NCBI GenBank assembly: GCA_024362935.1
Contig: JANCRA010000003.1
Span: 38,191,291-38,255,290, forward strand
Length of the DNA: 64,000 nucleotides
Direction of reading: 5' to 3'
Origin: Setophaga petechia
Taxonomy: Eukaryota > Chordata > Aves > Passeriformes > Parulidae
In this document: one piece after another, positions 51,901-62,297 of the stretch
Layout of the letters: every line of letters begins with the position of its first letter
Position numbering within the stretch: the first letter of the stretch is position 1
The notes under the pieces: generated by a model
The model's input: only the letters and a program-made list of their open reading frames with translations
Told to the model about the DNA's origin: nothing
Database searches by the model: none
Position numbers and translations under genes: made by a program

Positions 51901-54443
51901 CCATTCTTATCCTATTGGTAAGAGCCCAGCAGACTGGATTCAATTTACTTGTGGAATAATGTTTCACATAAACATAGGCTGAAGTCTTAATGTAATTAGA
52001 TAATTTCTGCTGTTCTGACGTTGCCTCACACACCCTTGTTACTAACACTGAGATTTTGCAAAACTCTAGAGAAGACAACATAAGCTGCCAAGTGGAAACT
52101 TCTTTGAGAGGCTGGCTCATGTCCTGAAATTATAGATGCACAAACACAGCTGCATTTGTGCTATTTCTAAAATGCCAGAGGCAAAGCATTTAATATACAT
52201 TTATACAGATATGAAACACCCCTCTGGGGATTTGCTACTTACACACACGGAAGTGAAAAACGGCAGCAGCAGATAAATAATGAAAAAGTCAATTACGTTT
52301 TAAAGAGCCTTTTAATTTTAATAGTCCATAGTGATGCTAATAATACTGGGAAGGACATTTTCAAAGCTTTTATCCTGACATTTACCCTTATGATGGCTTG
52401 GTAATTTAAGGATGTGGTAGTGGAGAGGTAGAGCTTTAGCTCTAGAGAAAGAGAAATCATTTATATTCCAGTTTGTTATTTTTTACAATTCTGCTCTTCT
52501 GTTTTGAGGCATTAATTGAGGCTTTTCTGAGTGTTTGTGTTATACCTCCTCTTTTCTGAGTTTTAAGCCATATAAAATAGAGAAAGAAACTGCTTTTTGT
52601 TGAAAACTACTGTTGAAACTGTTTTCTGTTGCAATTATATGTGTGATCAAGGCATTGTTGAAATAACCTGTGGCTTTATGATTTTATTGCTATTTCTTAG
52701 CACCTTAATCAGGAGTTCTTTGAGCTAGCCAGCATATTAACACCAAATGAAAAGACAATCATAGCTAGTAAGGCAGAAATAAGCCCTCCAAAAGTGTCAT
52801 TTCAAACCAATAAAAGGCAGCAATCGCAACAAAAGGGGCCTGGATGACTCCAGTATTTCCTTGATAATGGGATATTAATCCCTTTGCCTTACTGAGATGT
52901 AACTTAAACTAACGGTGGCTGTTCTCTCTCTGTGAGCTATTCCCATACGAAATGAACTGATGGGGTTCTTGTCGCGGTTTTGGGTCACAGCCACGACCTT
53001 ACAGCTTTCCTTACCTCCCTCTCCGAAGGCATCCTGAGCTGCAGGAGCAGAGACAATAGGATTTCTTGAAGTGCCTAGGTGCCCGGGGCTGTCTTGATCT
53101 GCCACTGGCTGTTTCACACACCTGCCCTCACCACAAATGTAAACTGAGCACATGCACAGCTGGGTGAAGTGGTTCGAGGCTGGTGCTTCTCCTCCTGAAG
53201 CAGGAGAACGAGCCCGTGTGTGAGTGGCTTCCAGCTGGGAGGCACCTGGCACCCAGTGGTTAAAGGCAGGCAGTGCAGAGGACAGCGCTCAATGGGATTT
53301 AGGCTGTGGAAGAGTGGAAGGGCAGCAAGACGACGTAGCAGACTGAGAATGGTTAGGCAGAGTTTATAGGTTGTGTCACAGCAACATTGCAGACTGCAAT
53401 GGGCTGGGGTATAGTGAGACTTTGTAATGAGAACAGAACATTAAACTGAAATGAGTCTACAGCTGGCTTGCTGATACTTGGCATCACTGCAGCTCCAGAG
53501 CTGGCCCTTGATGTTTCACTCTACAGGCTAAACTGCCACAAGTCACAAGTCATTTGTGGCCTGAGGCCCCACAGATATGCAGAAACTGCTCTCCTGCCAG
53601 CAGTGGTTCCCAGTAACAGTTGTCATTAACTACTTGCCATGGCAGGTCACCTCCCTTGCTGGAAGAGACAAGCCAAGCAACTGAACCAGGTACATCTGAG
53701 GCTTGCTGGTTTACACACCTGGTCTCACAGGACACATTTCTGGCAGCTGCTGTTGAGCAGTTTACCAGTGAGTCCCAGCATGTCTGAGCTTTCCCTTGCT
53801 GCCTTCCCCTCCGTATTTGCACAGTTGCTCCCAGAGTGGTGGTTGCCTCCAGCAGCCAAAAGGGAGAGCTGGGAGCCCATGCTGGTGCTGGCCTCTGCCT
53901 CCTTGTTCAGCTTCAGCATGATCACATCATGCTAGGGGACACTGGCATTCAAAAGGAGAGTGGGGAGGAAAGGCTGCTTTACTTTTTTGCTTTTATAAGA
54001 GCTATTAAATATCTTGCTTTTGTCTGTGCTGGCTTGCTCCTCCTGTCTTGTCAGAACTGACTCTGTTATGCCGTTGGGGCTGCAAATACCTCATGGAAAA
54101 TGTTTTGTTGCATGATTTAATTTGCTTAATAAAACCAGATGCAGTTCCATTGATTCTTATACAGAATTTTTTCCCAGGAGTTTTGTGAGCATCAATGAAT
54201 GGTTGTAAAATCTTGAATAAAGACAATGGTAAAAGCTTGGTAAGATGCTTAGGCCAAATACATTTGGCTGGAAAGCACTCAAAAGGCTTTTTTTTTTGTC
54301 CCAGTGATGCTTTGCAGTTTGAACACATTCATGATCTCATGAACAGTTTCAGCTGCCTATCAAATTTTATAGGGATTGTCTTGCAGCAGAGGGCAAAGAA
54401 AATTACCTTAGATGAGCTGTTAATGTGCAATGTCCTCTTTACA

Positions 54444-54511
54444 AGTGTGAGGCTGCTCACTTTCCAGTTTTAATACAGATGTACAGCAGTGTGAGGCTGC
54501 TCATTTTCCAG
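54444..54511 (+). repeat. Tandem duplication, period 44 bp
   Basis: AGTGTGAGGCTGCTCACTTT at 54444 recurs at 54488 as AGTGTGAGGCTGCTCATTTT, both followed by CCAG. Only the first 24 or so bases of the unit are well preserved. Confidence 0.9.
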
Positions 54512-56183
54512 CTGCAATGCAGGCAACTGTCCACAGACTTACAGAGCACACAGAGTATCTGCTGGCACGAGCCTTAAGGATCACATCTGTCAGCAGTGGT
54601 CTTACCCTCCAATTTGCAGTCCCATTTGAAGAGTCTCAAGTGTCAGCAATCCAAACTGAAAAGGAAGTTCAGCTGTTTCAGCTGAGAGGCCAGGGAGGAA
54701 GGAATACTGTCATCTGAAAGGTGATTGAAAACCGACACGAAAGAGTACAAACCCAAATGTTGATAACATAGTTTGGCTCCATTTCTTAAAAAACCCTAAC
54801 AATAAAAGCCTGTCAAGATGACAAGTCCTTAGTGAGTAGAGATGGGGCCAAATAGGGTTGCAAGAGGCAACAGACTGACAATGAAGAGGGTGCACAGCCA
54901 TGCAGAGCCAGGCCAGCGCTGCTAATCATGCCCCTAGTGCATCCCCAGTACTTCTGGCCTATTCTCTATCACATAGTTAATGGGTTTCACCAACAGAAAT
55001 AAATGTAGGAAATTGGAAGATGAAAACAACCTGACTTGCCTAAATCTGTTTAAACAAGGATTACCCATCAAGTTCAGTGATCAGATCAGAAACTTTCCCC
55101 AATAGCACAGACCAATCAGTCTTTCTGAATTCCAGCAAAAAATAATATGTGTCAAAATACTAATTACTGTGACTGTTTGGAAATCCTGTTCTCTGAAGCT
55201 CTGCAGGGCTTAGCCACAGACTGGCTGGGACATAGAGTTTTCCTCTCTCACACAGTCTACATCCAGGCCCATAAACACACTTGATGTCATCTCTCTCACG
55301 CATTCCCTTGGAGCTAAATCCTGCATTTCTAATTTGAAAAGGATAGGCAACTTTCTTACTAAAATTGCACCCACCCAGCAGGGAGCAGTTACAGAGCAGA
55401 GCCTTGCCTTGCAGCTGGAAGCCCTTAAGGAAGAGACCACTCCTCTGCTACGCATGCTCCAGCGAATACAGGCTATGCTGTGGGGAAAAAACAACAGTTC
55501 TTCCCATCAAATCCTTAATATCCCAAGGATTTCTCTCCCAGAGACCCTTAAATGGACAAAGTGAGCTAAAACTGTTGGTTCTTTCCCTGGAGTGTAAAAG
55601 ATTACAGTTCTCCAGGTAAGAATTGTAGGCAAGCTAAATTTAGCATTTCCCAGTTTTACTTGTCAAGGAGAAAAAAAATACCTACACTACTTCAGGGAGA
55701 ACAATCTGCAGATACCCTAGGCTGGCTCAGCCAACAGAGAGTCACATCAGTCAATACTCCAGCTGTATAACCCAAGACTGGGTGCAGGCAAATTTGCCAG
55801 CCCAGAGGCAAAATTTAATTCTCAGACTCAATGACTGGACAATTTGGTTCATGAGATCCAACCTAATTCCAGCAGACAGTGCTGTGACTCATCTGCAGGC
55901 TCAGAACTCACAGCTGAGTCCCCTTGGGTGATACAGACATGAAATCATGGTAAAAAAAGGGCTGTGAGAAAACACATCTGGAGGACATCCAATCCATCTC
56001 ACTCCCCTAAGTGGGTTTCTTTTTTCAAACTCAGAGAGAAGTGCCTCTGGCACAGCAGATAATTGAACTGGTGTTTCTCAAACCTTCCTGACAATCACAC
56101 TGACTACAGGGCCAGCCTTCCTTACAGGATGCAGTCTCCCACTTCATGCCTGATGATAATTTAATTTTGGAGGCCTTGACCTT

Positions 56184-56271
56184 GAAGAAAGAGGAAGGAA
56201 GGAGGGAAAGAAGAATGAAAAAAGGGAAGGAAGGAAGGAGGAGAGGAAGGAAGGGAGGGAAGAAAAGATCA
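56184..56271 (+). repeat. Homopurine tract rich in GGAA
   Basis: Nearly 90 bases of almost pure A and G (single T near 56216), dominated by GAAGG/GGAA and GGGAGG steps. Such mirror-like purine tracts can form triplexes, and GGAA runs are binding cores of ETS factors. It is intergenic, about 2.3 kb upstream of COMMD9. Confidence 0.9.
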
Positions 56272-56647
56272 AACCAAATAAAGCATTTTACTTCTGTTGG
56301 CTTCAGCTATTTCAAGTTTGATGTTAAACAACAGCATTTCAATTATGATATTAAATCAAACCTGTTACTATTTCTTCATAATTATAAGGCTCCCAGAGTG
56401 AGGAAATGGCAGCAATAGGAGGTGGACTGGAGAACAAATTCAGTGGGATGTCAGCTGTGCTTACTGGCAGGCAGCATCTTTGTTCTGAGTATGTGACTCA
56501 CAGGTAAATGCTCTCTTGCCACACACTCTTGTGAGAGCTGGCAGAGACAGTTATCTACACTCCCCACCCTACACCCTCCCATCCTTTCCATTTCTCCACC
56601 TACTTGTCTGACAAAGTTACTCTGTACTATTAAGTCCTTAACCCAGG

Positions 56648-57135
56648 TGTGGTGGTTTGATCTTGGCTGGATACCCAGTGCCCACCATAGCCACTCTATT
56701 ACCCCCTTCCTCAACTGGACAGGGGAGAAAAAATGTAACAAAAGGCTCATGAGTTAAGGACATATCACTCACATTACCATCATGGGCAGAACAGCCTTGA
56801 CTCAGAGAAATTAATTGAATTTATCACCAGTCAAAATCAGAGCAGGATAATTAAAAAACAAATTCCTAAAAGCATCTTCCCCCCACCCCTCCCTGCTGGA
56901 CTTGATTCCAGCTGGACAAATTACTTTTGCAATACCTTTTGTTTCTTCTTCTTAGCCCTGCTATCCCAGAGGTGCTCCCACCATCACTGACAGGCTTGGC
57001 CTTGGCCAGTGGCAGGTCCATCTTGGAGCCAGTTAGTTCAGTCTCTGTTGGAGATGGGGGAAGTTTCTAACAACTTGCCAAAAAAGCCATCCTTGTAGCC
57101 TCCCACTACCAGAACCTTGCCACAGAAACCCAATA
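56648..57135 (+). mobile_element. Solo LTR of an endogenous retrovirus, passerine type
   Basis: From TGTGGTGGTTTGATCTTGGC onward, with CAACTGGACAGGGGAGAAAA, CAAAAGGCTCATGAGTTAAG, AAATCAGAGCAGGATAATTA and an ending with CCTTGCCACAGAAACCCAAT, this roughly 490-bp block follows an LTR I remember as frequent in songbird genomes. It starts with TG; the exact 3' end is unclear. No internal retroviral genes are present, so it is a solo LTR. I cannot confirm a target-site duplication. Many small differences from the remembered consensus suggest an older insertion. The family name is left open. Confidence 0.7.
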
Positions 57136-58140
57136 GGCTAGGCATGGATCAACCTGATTGTATTGAAGTCTTGTAAAGTTGTTGCTTTAGAAAGGTTCTG
57201 AAAAAATGTAAGTGTCCCTCTCCCCCAGTTAGATAGGGCATTTCAGAAGTGTTACTGCTTAGAAAAATTCTGTTTACCTCTTAGAAAAAGTTAGCCTTAT
57301 TGGTTTGGGAGCAAGACAAGCAGGCAGATTATAAGAGGTCAACGATGCAAGGACAAGTATATCCTGTGAACAATCCCCATTTCCTTTAGGCATACTTCCT
57401 CAGATTGTAATACAGTGTTGTTTTTTCACAGTGCCTCCATTCTGTTTATCCCTTCACAACCTCCACGCTTGCTGCTGATCTTAATAAATGCCCACACTTA
57501 CTACTGCAGGACATTATGTGTTATACAGAGAGTGCCATTACCTTCCTGGCACTCATGACAAACTGACCTACCTTGATTCATCTGAAGACTGAAGCAGGGT
57601 CAAGAGAATGTGATTCTGGTTTCCTAGCTCTTAAACCCCAACCTCTAACCACTACCCCATGCTTCTTCCCCACTGGGGTGATATTGTTTAAACCACTAGC
57701 TGCAAACCTCTCATTTTGGAAATAAAAAATTAATATTTCACCATCCTTCCCTTCACTTTCTGTTCTATCCTTGTGTGTAGTATGGAATCTGCTTCTCTAC
57801 AAGAGTAAACCCTGTTTCCTGCCAGGCTTGAGAAGCCCAGTGGAAGAAGCACTTATGTTTGCATTTCTCACTGTGCAAAGTTCTGCTTACAAACCAACAG
57901 AGATGGAAATAAGGATGAGGACGTGACAGAGGCAGTGACGGGGAAAGACCACAGATTAGTGATGCCCTGTATCCAGATGTGCTGGAAGCCACGCAAGGCA
58001 AAGAGAAGACATTTTCTCTCAGAAAGAGGACTTATTTAAATTCCTCACAAAGTGAAAGACACAGCTTGCAAAGATAATGGTCCGTATCGCCATCATAGCG
58101 CGTGAAGTGATAAATCTTTCACTTCCCGTTCCCGCTGGCT
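57136..58140. other. Non-coding 5' flank of COMMD9
   Basis: About 1 kb between the LTR and the CpG-rich promoter. I see nothing in it beyond ordinary sequence and a 7-bp inverted repeat (GAAGTGA ... TCACTTC) at 58104-58125 near the right end. Confidence 0.6.
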
Positions 58141-58231
58141 CGAAGCAGCGCGTTTACAGCACAACTCCGAGGCACTGAGAGTAGAAAACGCCCCGAGTGG
58201 AGCGGCAGGGGCAGTGCCAAACACCGAGAGC

Positions 58232-58476
58232 TTCCCTGTCCCTGTCCGTGTGCCTGTCCTTGTCCCCGGTCCGGTCCGGGTCCGTGTCCCTGTCCGTGTG
58301 CCTGTCCCTGTCCCCCGTCCGGTCCGTGTCCCTGTCCGTGTGCCTGTCCCTGTCCCCCGTCCGTCCCGTGTCCCTGTTAGTGTGCCTGTGCCTGTCCGGC
58401 CCGTGTCCCTGTCCGTGTGCCGGTGCCGGTCCTCGTCCGGTCCGTGCGCCGGTGCCGGTCTCTGTCCGTGTCTCCG
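58232..58476 (+). repeat. Minisatellite: TGTCCN/TGTGCC hexamers with a 42-bp higher-order period
   Basis: The basic unit is a hexamer of type TGTCCC, TGTCCG or TGTGCC. GTCCGTGTCCCTGTCCGTGT begins at 58280 and again at 58322, and identity continues for about 42 bases, so seven hexamers form a larger unit. Later copies are degenerate (TGTTAG, CGGTGCCGG). Because 42 and 6 are divisible by three, several frames on both strands stay open and would give low-complexity peptides such as PVRVPVPVPRP; these are not genes. Confidence 0.9.
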
Positions 58477-58546
58477 TCCCTGCCCCCGTCACTGTCCCCG
58501 CCCCGGTCCCGATCCCTGTCCCTATCCCTGTCCCCGGCCCCGCCCC
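58477..58546 (-). promoter_or_regulatory. Potential G-quadruplex cluster (minus strand)
   Basis: Read on the minus strand this contains about ten runs of three to five G separated by one to four bases, for example GGGACAGGGATAGGGACAGG. It easily satisfies the usual four-run G-quadruplex pattern several times over. The G-rich strand is the template for COMMD9. Formation in cells is inference. Confidence 0.75.
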
Positions 58547-58561
58547 GGTGACGGGCGCGTG

Positions 58562-58591
58562 ATGGCGGCGGGCGGAGCGCGGCCGCGCTGA
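58562..58591 (+). CDS. Upstream ORF in the COMMD9 leader (9 residues)
   Basis: ATG GCG GCG GGC GGA GCG CGG CCG CGC TGA encodes MAAGGARPR. It ends ten bases before the COMMD9 start codon. Its context is good (G at -3, G at +4). The main start shares the GATGGCGGCG sequence, as if duplicated. It acts as an upstream ORF only if transcription starts upstream of 58562, which is unknown. Confidence 0.5.
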   Translation: MAAGGARPR

Positions 58592-58601
58592 CGGCGCCAA
58601 G

Positions 58602-58652
58602 ATGGCGGCGCTGCGGGACGGGGACTTTGGCGCGCTGCAGATCCTGCTGAAG
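58602..58652 (+). CDS. COMMD9: COMMD9 coding exon 1
   Basis: Seventeen codons, MAALRDGDFGALQILLK, then donor AAG|GTGAGC. Human begins MAALTAEHFAALQSLLK. Ends in phase 0. Confidence 0.95.
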
Positions 58653-61600
58653 GTGAGCGGGGCTGGGCCGCGGGGGCCGGGGCCGCCGTTGCCGGACCGC
58701 GGCTGAGCGCCCCCGCTTTGCTCCCCGCCAGGCGCCGTCGAAGGACGCTGTGCGGCAGCTGTGCCAGGAGTGCTTCTCCAGCCCGCCCGCCGCGCTCGGC
58801 CCGCTGGCGCAACGCGCCTGCCCCGGGCTCGCCGTCAGCGCCGAGGAAGCGGAGCAGGTAGGGCCGGGCGGGGCAGCCGCGGGCCCCGGCGGGAGGGAAC
58901 GAGCGGGACTATGCCGGTGCCGGGACGGGGCTGGCCCAGGCCCTCGGGAACGTGCGGGAAACGAGACGTGCGAGGGAACAGCGATCCTCGCCCGTGGCAG
59001 AAGGGAGCGGGCTGAGGGTGCGAACCGGGGGGCGCTGAGGAGCTCAGCCCCGTCTTGCTGAGGCCGTCGGGCCTTACTTGGATGCCCAGGGCTCTGGTGC
59101 TGAGGGTCTCCAGCAGAGGCTGTGTCTCCTGGCTAAGAGGGCCCGCCCTGTGCTGTGTGTAATGCTTCTCAGCGCAGCCCTTCTCTTGTCTCCTGACAGC
59201 TGGTGTCTGCTCTGCACAACCTCACCAGGCACGTGGTGTACCGCGGCTTGACCGGGGCAGAAGACATCCTCCGTCTCTTCCCAGAAAACTTCCACCAAAA
59301 TCTGAAAAACCTCTTAACTAAGATAATCTTGGAGAATATGTAAGTGCTATCCACTTGCCATTTGCTTTCAGCTGGAGATTTAAAGCCTGTGTATGTCGTT
59401 TGATACGTGGATATTTGGCAACGTGGATATTTGTCTTGTTTCTGTAAATGGCCAATGAAACAGCCATGGGCACACAGAGTTTTCCCATGACTTCTGAAAC
59501 AGATGTGGGCCATATTCCTAATATGCAAAGCCCCTTTTATCTTAACAGCTATGTGGTGAAAAAATGCTACTATTGATGATACAACTTAGAAGGCTGGATT
59601 TCAGCTCTAGAAGATCGAGGTGGTACCCATATATCCGTCCACTTGTCACCATGGCTTAGGTGCAGAGGCATTGGATGTGATAGAGCATACATGAGGTGGT
59701 GGCAGGGGAGGGCACTTCTGCTTGCACATCTCAGTGCTTGGAGCCCATGGCTTTGATAAAACCAGGGAAGAAGGTGTGGGCTTTAAACGAGCTGCCCTTC
59801 CAGAAGAGCCCATGGTTGGTCACCAGTTTGCCTGCCATTAGCCACCAGGCCCAGCCTTTCCATAGGCAATCTCTATCTCCTGCTTACTGCTGGTGACCCT
59901 TCAGTCAGGGATAAGCCATGCTAAATGCTTACCTCTTTTTTTTTCTAAAAGCAGTGTTGATACTGTTTTCTCCACTTTTTTCACAGCTCTGCTTGGAGGA
60001 ATGAAGCACAAGCCAGTCAGAGTAAGTAGTAATCTCAGGAATGAGATTGTCTGCTAGAAAATAATGGATGATCTTAGTATTGTATTTATGAAGTATCTGA
60101 CATGCACTACATAGGGACCAAGGCAGTGGTCCAAGGCAGACATTCCAACAGATTGATCTGTGTTAATATAAAAAAGTGAATGGTTTCCTGCCCCTCCCAA
60201 GCCACCAGCAATCAATCTTTGCAAATTAACATACAAGGCTTAACAGATGTAATTTGTGTTGTTGCAAATGCTGCCAAGTGCTGGCCCTGACAGACTGTGA
60301 AGTGGAATTTGTTCCAAAAGCAGGAGCAAGGCAGCCAGTTGTGCACTGCCCCCTGGAGCCCTGTGCAAGGAAGCAGCAGGGGCAGAGGGAGAGCTTTCCC
60401 CAGACAGAAAAAAACTCAGACAAAAAAGCACAGAGAGAAAGTGACTTGAGTGTTTGTAGTCAGTAGGAAGGCTGGCAATCAACCCCTGGGGAAGACACTA
60501 AGCATCTTACAACAGGCAGAATCCAGACAGGCTGCAGTTGCCTACCTACAAAGACAGCTCTTTCCTTAGCAGCCAAGTTAGACTGGTGTTTCTTTCCTTG
60601 GGTGGGCCCAAGAGGTCTCCAGCTCTGAGCTATTGATGTCAGTAATGCACCTGTTAAATGGTTTCTGCTAGGCTGCATGTAATTAGGATGATATTTGAAA
60701 TATTTTTAAGGAATGTGAAGATTGCAGTTTGTCAGTATGTTTGCTGTACTGCAGGATGCTTTGGTTGGGGAACTTGAAATAACATGTTTTATACTGCAAG
60801 ATTTTACAAGCTTTCCTGAGTGCTTTCGTACCAGTTTCAGAGCAGAGCAATAAGCATGCAGGTGCCAGAGCAACTCACAATGAAACACCAGTTGAGTGTA
60901 GCAGGCAGCAAGGCAGGGCATAAAGATGGGGAGAAGACATCTTACTGCTCTTCTCCCAACTGCTTTGGAAATTTCTCTCTGTTTCTTGCACTGAACTGTC
61001 ATTGCATGTAATGATGGGAGAACCCTTTTTACCCTTCCAGTGTCATGAGGAGGTCTTCAGAGACTGGCTTATTCCAGAGTAAAATGATGGGAAACCACGT
61101 AGTAGGAACTAAACTTGTACACTTCCCAGGGCCAGAAGTGGAGAGCCTTGTGCATTGTGGTGGTCACAGGTTGCAGGGTGTAGTATCACCATGTGCTGCT
61201 GAGCCTAACAGAGCCATTTTTAATCCCCCAGTCTCCCTGCCTCGGCTGGTGGACATGGACTGGAGGGTGGACATCAAGACATCTTCAGACAGCATCGTAA
61301 GAATGGCAGTCCCTACCTGCCTGCTGCAGCTAAAGGTAATGGCAGTGGCTGTGAAGGACCCAAATAACAAAGTCCAACACCTGACTTGCCAGGGAAAACC
61401 AGTTCAGACAGGCATCTGGTGCTTGCCTCGTGTCTGGTGGACCATTAGACTTTCTCAGAGATGATACCTGGAATGCTACAGAGCATGGGAACGGTGTCTC
61501 TGATGAAAGCTCTCTTGCACAGAAGTTTTGTGTGCATGAGGATGTGAGAAGTCACCATGTTTGTTCCTAGTCACCATTGTATTCTACAGAAAAAAAAGAA

Positions 61601-62297
61601 GATAAATCATGAAGCCATCATCCTTTAATTTTAAGCACTCTATCAGCATGTTTAGCTGACTTCATTAGTTGGAAAATTACTTGAGATTACTAATAACTTC
61701 CTTCATTAGCTACATCTGTCATTTGGGGAGTATACCTAACTTACTGCTTGTGTTCTGCAGAGTTTTGGATCCCCCCAACCAATAAAAAATCAGATGAGTG
61801 GAATTCAGAGGAGGAATTAAAATCTAATTTCTGTATGTGGGGTGGGGTTAATGTGGTATCTCTGTGGTATCTGCTGAGATGCTTTTGATACAGATGTGGC
61901 TTCCTGCCACAACTATTTTCAAAATATCTCAATACTCATGGCAGTAGATGCTCACTTGCACTCTGTCAATGGGAGTGCACTTCACTAGTGAGGCGCACAG
62001 CTTAGAAAATGTGCCATGGTTCTTCAGGATGGAGCTGGATTCCAAATTCAGACCTTTTTGTTTAATCTGTGTATTAAACACTACATTTTGTAGCAGCTCT
62101 GGAAGAACACATAAATTAATTCTTCATACAACTAACATCTGCATTCCTGTTTTAAGATTCAGGAAGATGCTGCCTTATGTGGAAATAATCCTGTTGTTTC
62201 TGCACTGACTATGGAACTGAGCAAAGAAACCCTGGATACTATGTTAGAAGGTCTGGGAAGGATTCGGGACCAACTTTCTGCCGTTGCAAACAAATGA
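58602..62297 (+). CDS. COMMD9: COMMD9, COMM domain-containing protein 9 (complete, six exons)
   Basis: Exons 58602-58652, 58732-58857, 59200-59339, 59987-60021, 61232-61335 and 62157-62297 join in phase to give 198 residues, the length of human COMMD9. Residues 1-117 form the helical N-terminal region, including the invariant-looking FPENFHQNLKNLLTKIILE. The COMM domain follows at about 120-198 and starts with the hallmark LPRLVDMDWRVDIKTSSDSI; it ends ETLDTMLEGLGRIRDQLSAV-ANK. COMMD proteins assemble into the Commander complex with CCDC22, CCDC93 and the retriever subunits, which recycles endosomal membrane cargo; COMMD9 has also been linked to Notch trafficking and NF-kappaB control. The start has an excellent context (A at -3, G at +4). 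All introns are GT-AG. The gene is divergent from PRR5L with about 20 kb between promoters, as in human. Confidence 0.97.
58732..58857 (+). CDS. COMMD9: COMMD9 coding exon 2
   Basis: The acceptor is CTCCCCGCCAG and the donor GAGCAG|GTAGGG. Forty-two codons run from APSKDAVRQLCQECFSS to LAVSAEEAEQ. The intron before it is only 79 bases. The middle (PPAALGPLAQRACPG) diverges from human and is GC-driven in composition. Confidence 0.95.
58858..59199 (+). other. COMMD9 intron 2
   Basis: A 342-bp GC-rich intron continuing the CpG island at its start. Nothing else recognised. Confidence 0.9.
59200..59339 (+). CDS. COMMD9: COMMD9 coding exon 3
   Basis: The acceptor is TCTCCTGACAG and the donor GAATAT|GTAAGT. 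Residues 60-105 run from LVSALHNLTRHVVYRGLTGA to FPENFHQNLKNLLTKIILEN, plus two bases of an isoleucine codon. This is the best conserved part of the N-terminal domain. Confidence 0.96.
59340..59986 (+). other. COMMD9 intron 3
   Basis: A 647-bp intron ending in a strong T-rich polypyrimidine tract. No element recognised. Confidence 0.9.
59987..60021 (+). CDS. COMMD9: COMMD9 coding exon 4 (35-bp microexon)
   Basis: The acceptor is TTTTTTCACAG and the donor AGTCAGA|GTAAGT. One base completes isoleucine 106, eleven codons encode SAWRNEAQASQ, and one base begins isoleucine 118. Human has STWRTEAQANQ at this place. Too short to be seen as an open frame. Confidence 0.95.
60022..61231 (+). other. 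COMMD9 intron 4
   Basis: A 1210-bp intron, the longest of this gene. No repeat or exon recognised; open frames overlapping exon 5 are read-through of intron sequence. Confidence 0.9.
61232..61335 (+). CDS. COMMD9: COMMD9 coding exon 5 (start of COMM domain)
   Basis: The acceptor is TAATCCCCCAG and the donor CTAAAG|GTAATG. It encodes SLPRLVDMDWRVDIKTSSDS followed by IVRMAVPTCLLQLK (residues 119-152), with the conserved tryptophan at 128. Confidence 0.96.
61336..62156 (+). other. COMMD9 intron 5
   Basis: An 821-bp intron with a comparatively weak AAG acceptor. No repeat or exon recognised. Confidence 0.9.
62157..62297 (+). CDS. COMMD9: COMMD9 coding exon 6 and stop
   Basis: The acceptor is CCTGTTTTAAG, an AAG-type site that is less common than CAG or TAG. 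Forty-six codons from IQEDAALCGNNPVVSALTME to GRIRDQLSAVANK end at TGA 62295-62297. Matches the human C-terminus almost residue for residue. Confidence 0.96.
   Translation: MQEDAALCGNNPVVSALTMELSKETLDTMLEGLGRIRDQLSAVANK

Larger units (their letters stand above)
38351..56180. other. Gene-free interval between the PRR5L and COMMD9 promoters
   Basis: About 17.8 kb without any open frame that I can support as a gene. The many short frames lack splice-site boundaries or family resemblance. Visible details are a CA-rich microsatellite at 42917-42931, an AT-rich block at about 47900-49300 and a 44-bp-period duplication at about 54444-54511. Given the divergent promoters at either end, shared distal regulatory elements could reside here, but none is identified. 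Confidence 0.6.
58141..58960 (+). promoter_or_regulatory. COMMD9: CpG-island promoter of COMMD9
   Basis: GC- and CpG-rich DNA begins near 58140 and continues through exon 2. There is no TATA box at a suitable distance. The island is unusual in being made largely of a C-rich minisatellite (58232-58476) and a C-run block (58477-58546). Transcription probably begins between about 58480 and 58595, since coding starts at 58602, but the start cannot be fixed here. Confidence 0.75.

Noticed and set aside
54195..54473. 92-residue plus-strand frame
   Set aside because: No family resemblance, no splice context, and it runs into a tandem duplication.
55334..55564. 76-residue plus-strand frame with a coiled-coil-like LQLEALKEETTPLLRMLQ
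   Set aside because: It looked protein-like, but no acceptor, donor or partner exon fits and I recognise no family; too weak to list as a gene.
58104..58125. GAAGTGA ... TCACTTC inverted repeat upstream of COMMD9
   Set aside because: Seven-base arms with an eight-base spacer are expected by chance in a window of this size; kept only as a note in the flank entry.
58154..58600. Long low-complexity open frames on both strands (GTGTGAGT-like and PVRVPVPV-like peptides)
   Set aside because: They are translations of the hexamer minisatellite, whose period is a multiple of three; there is no splice or start evidence.
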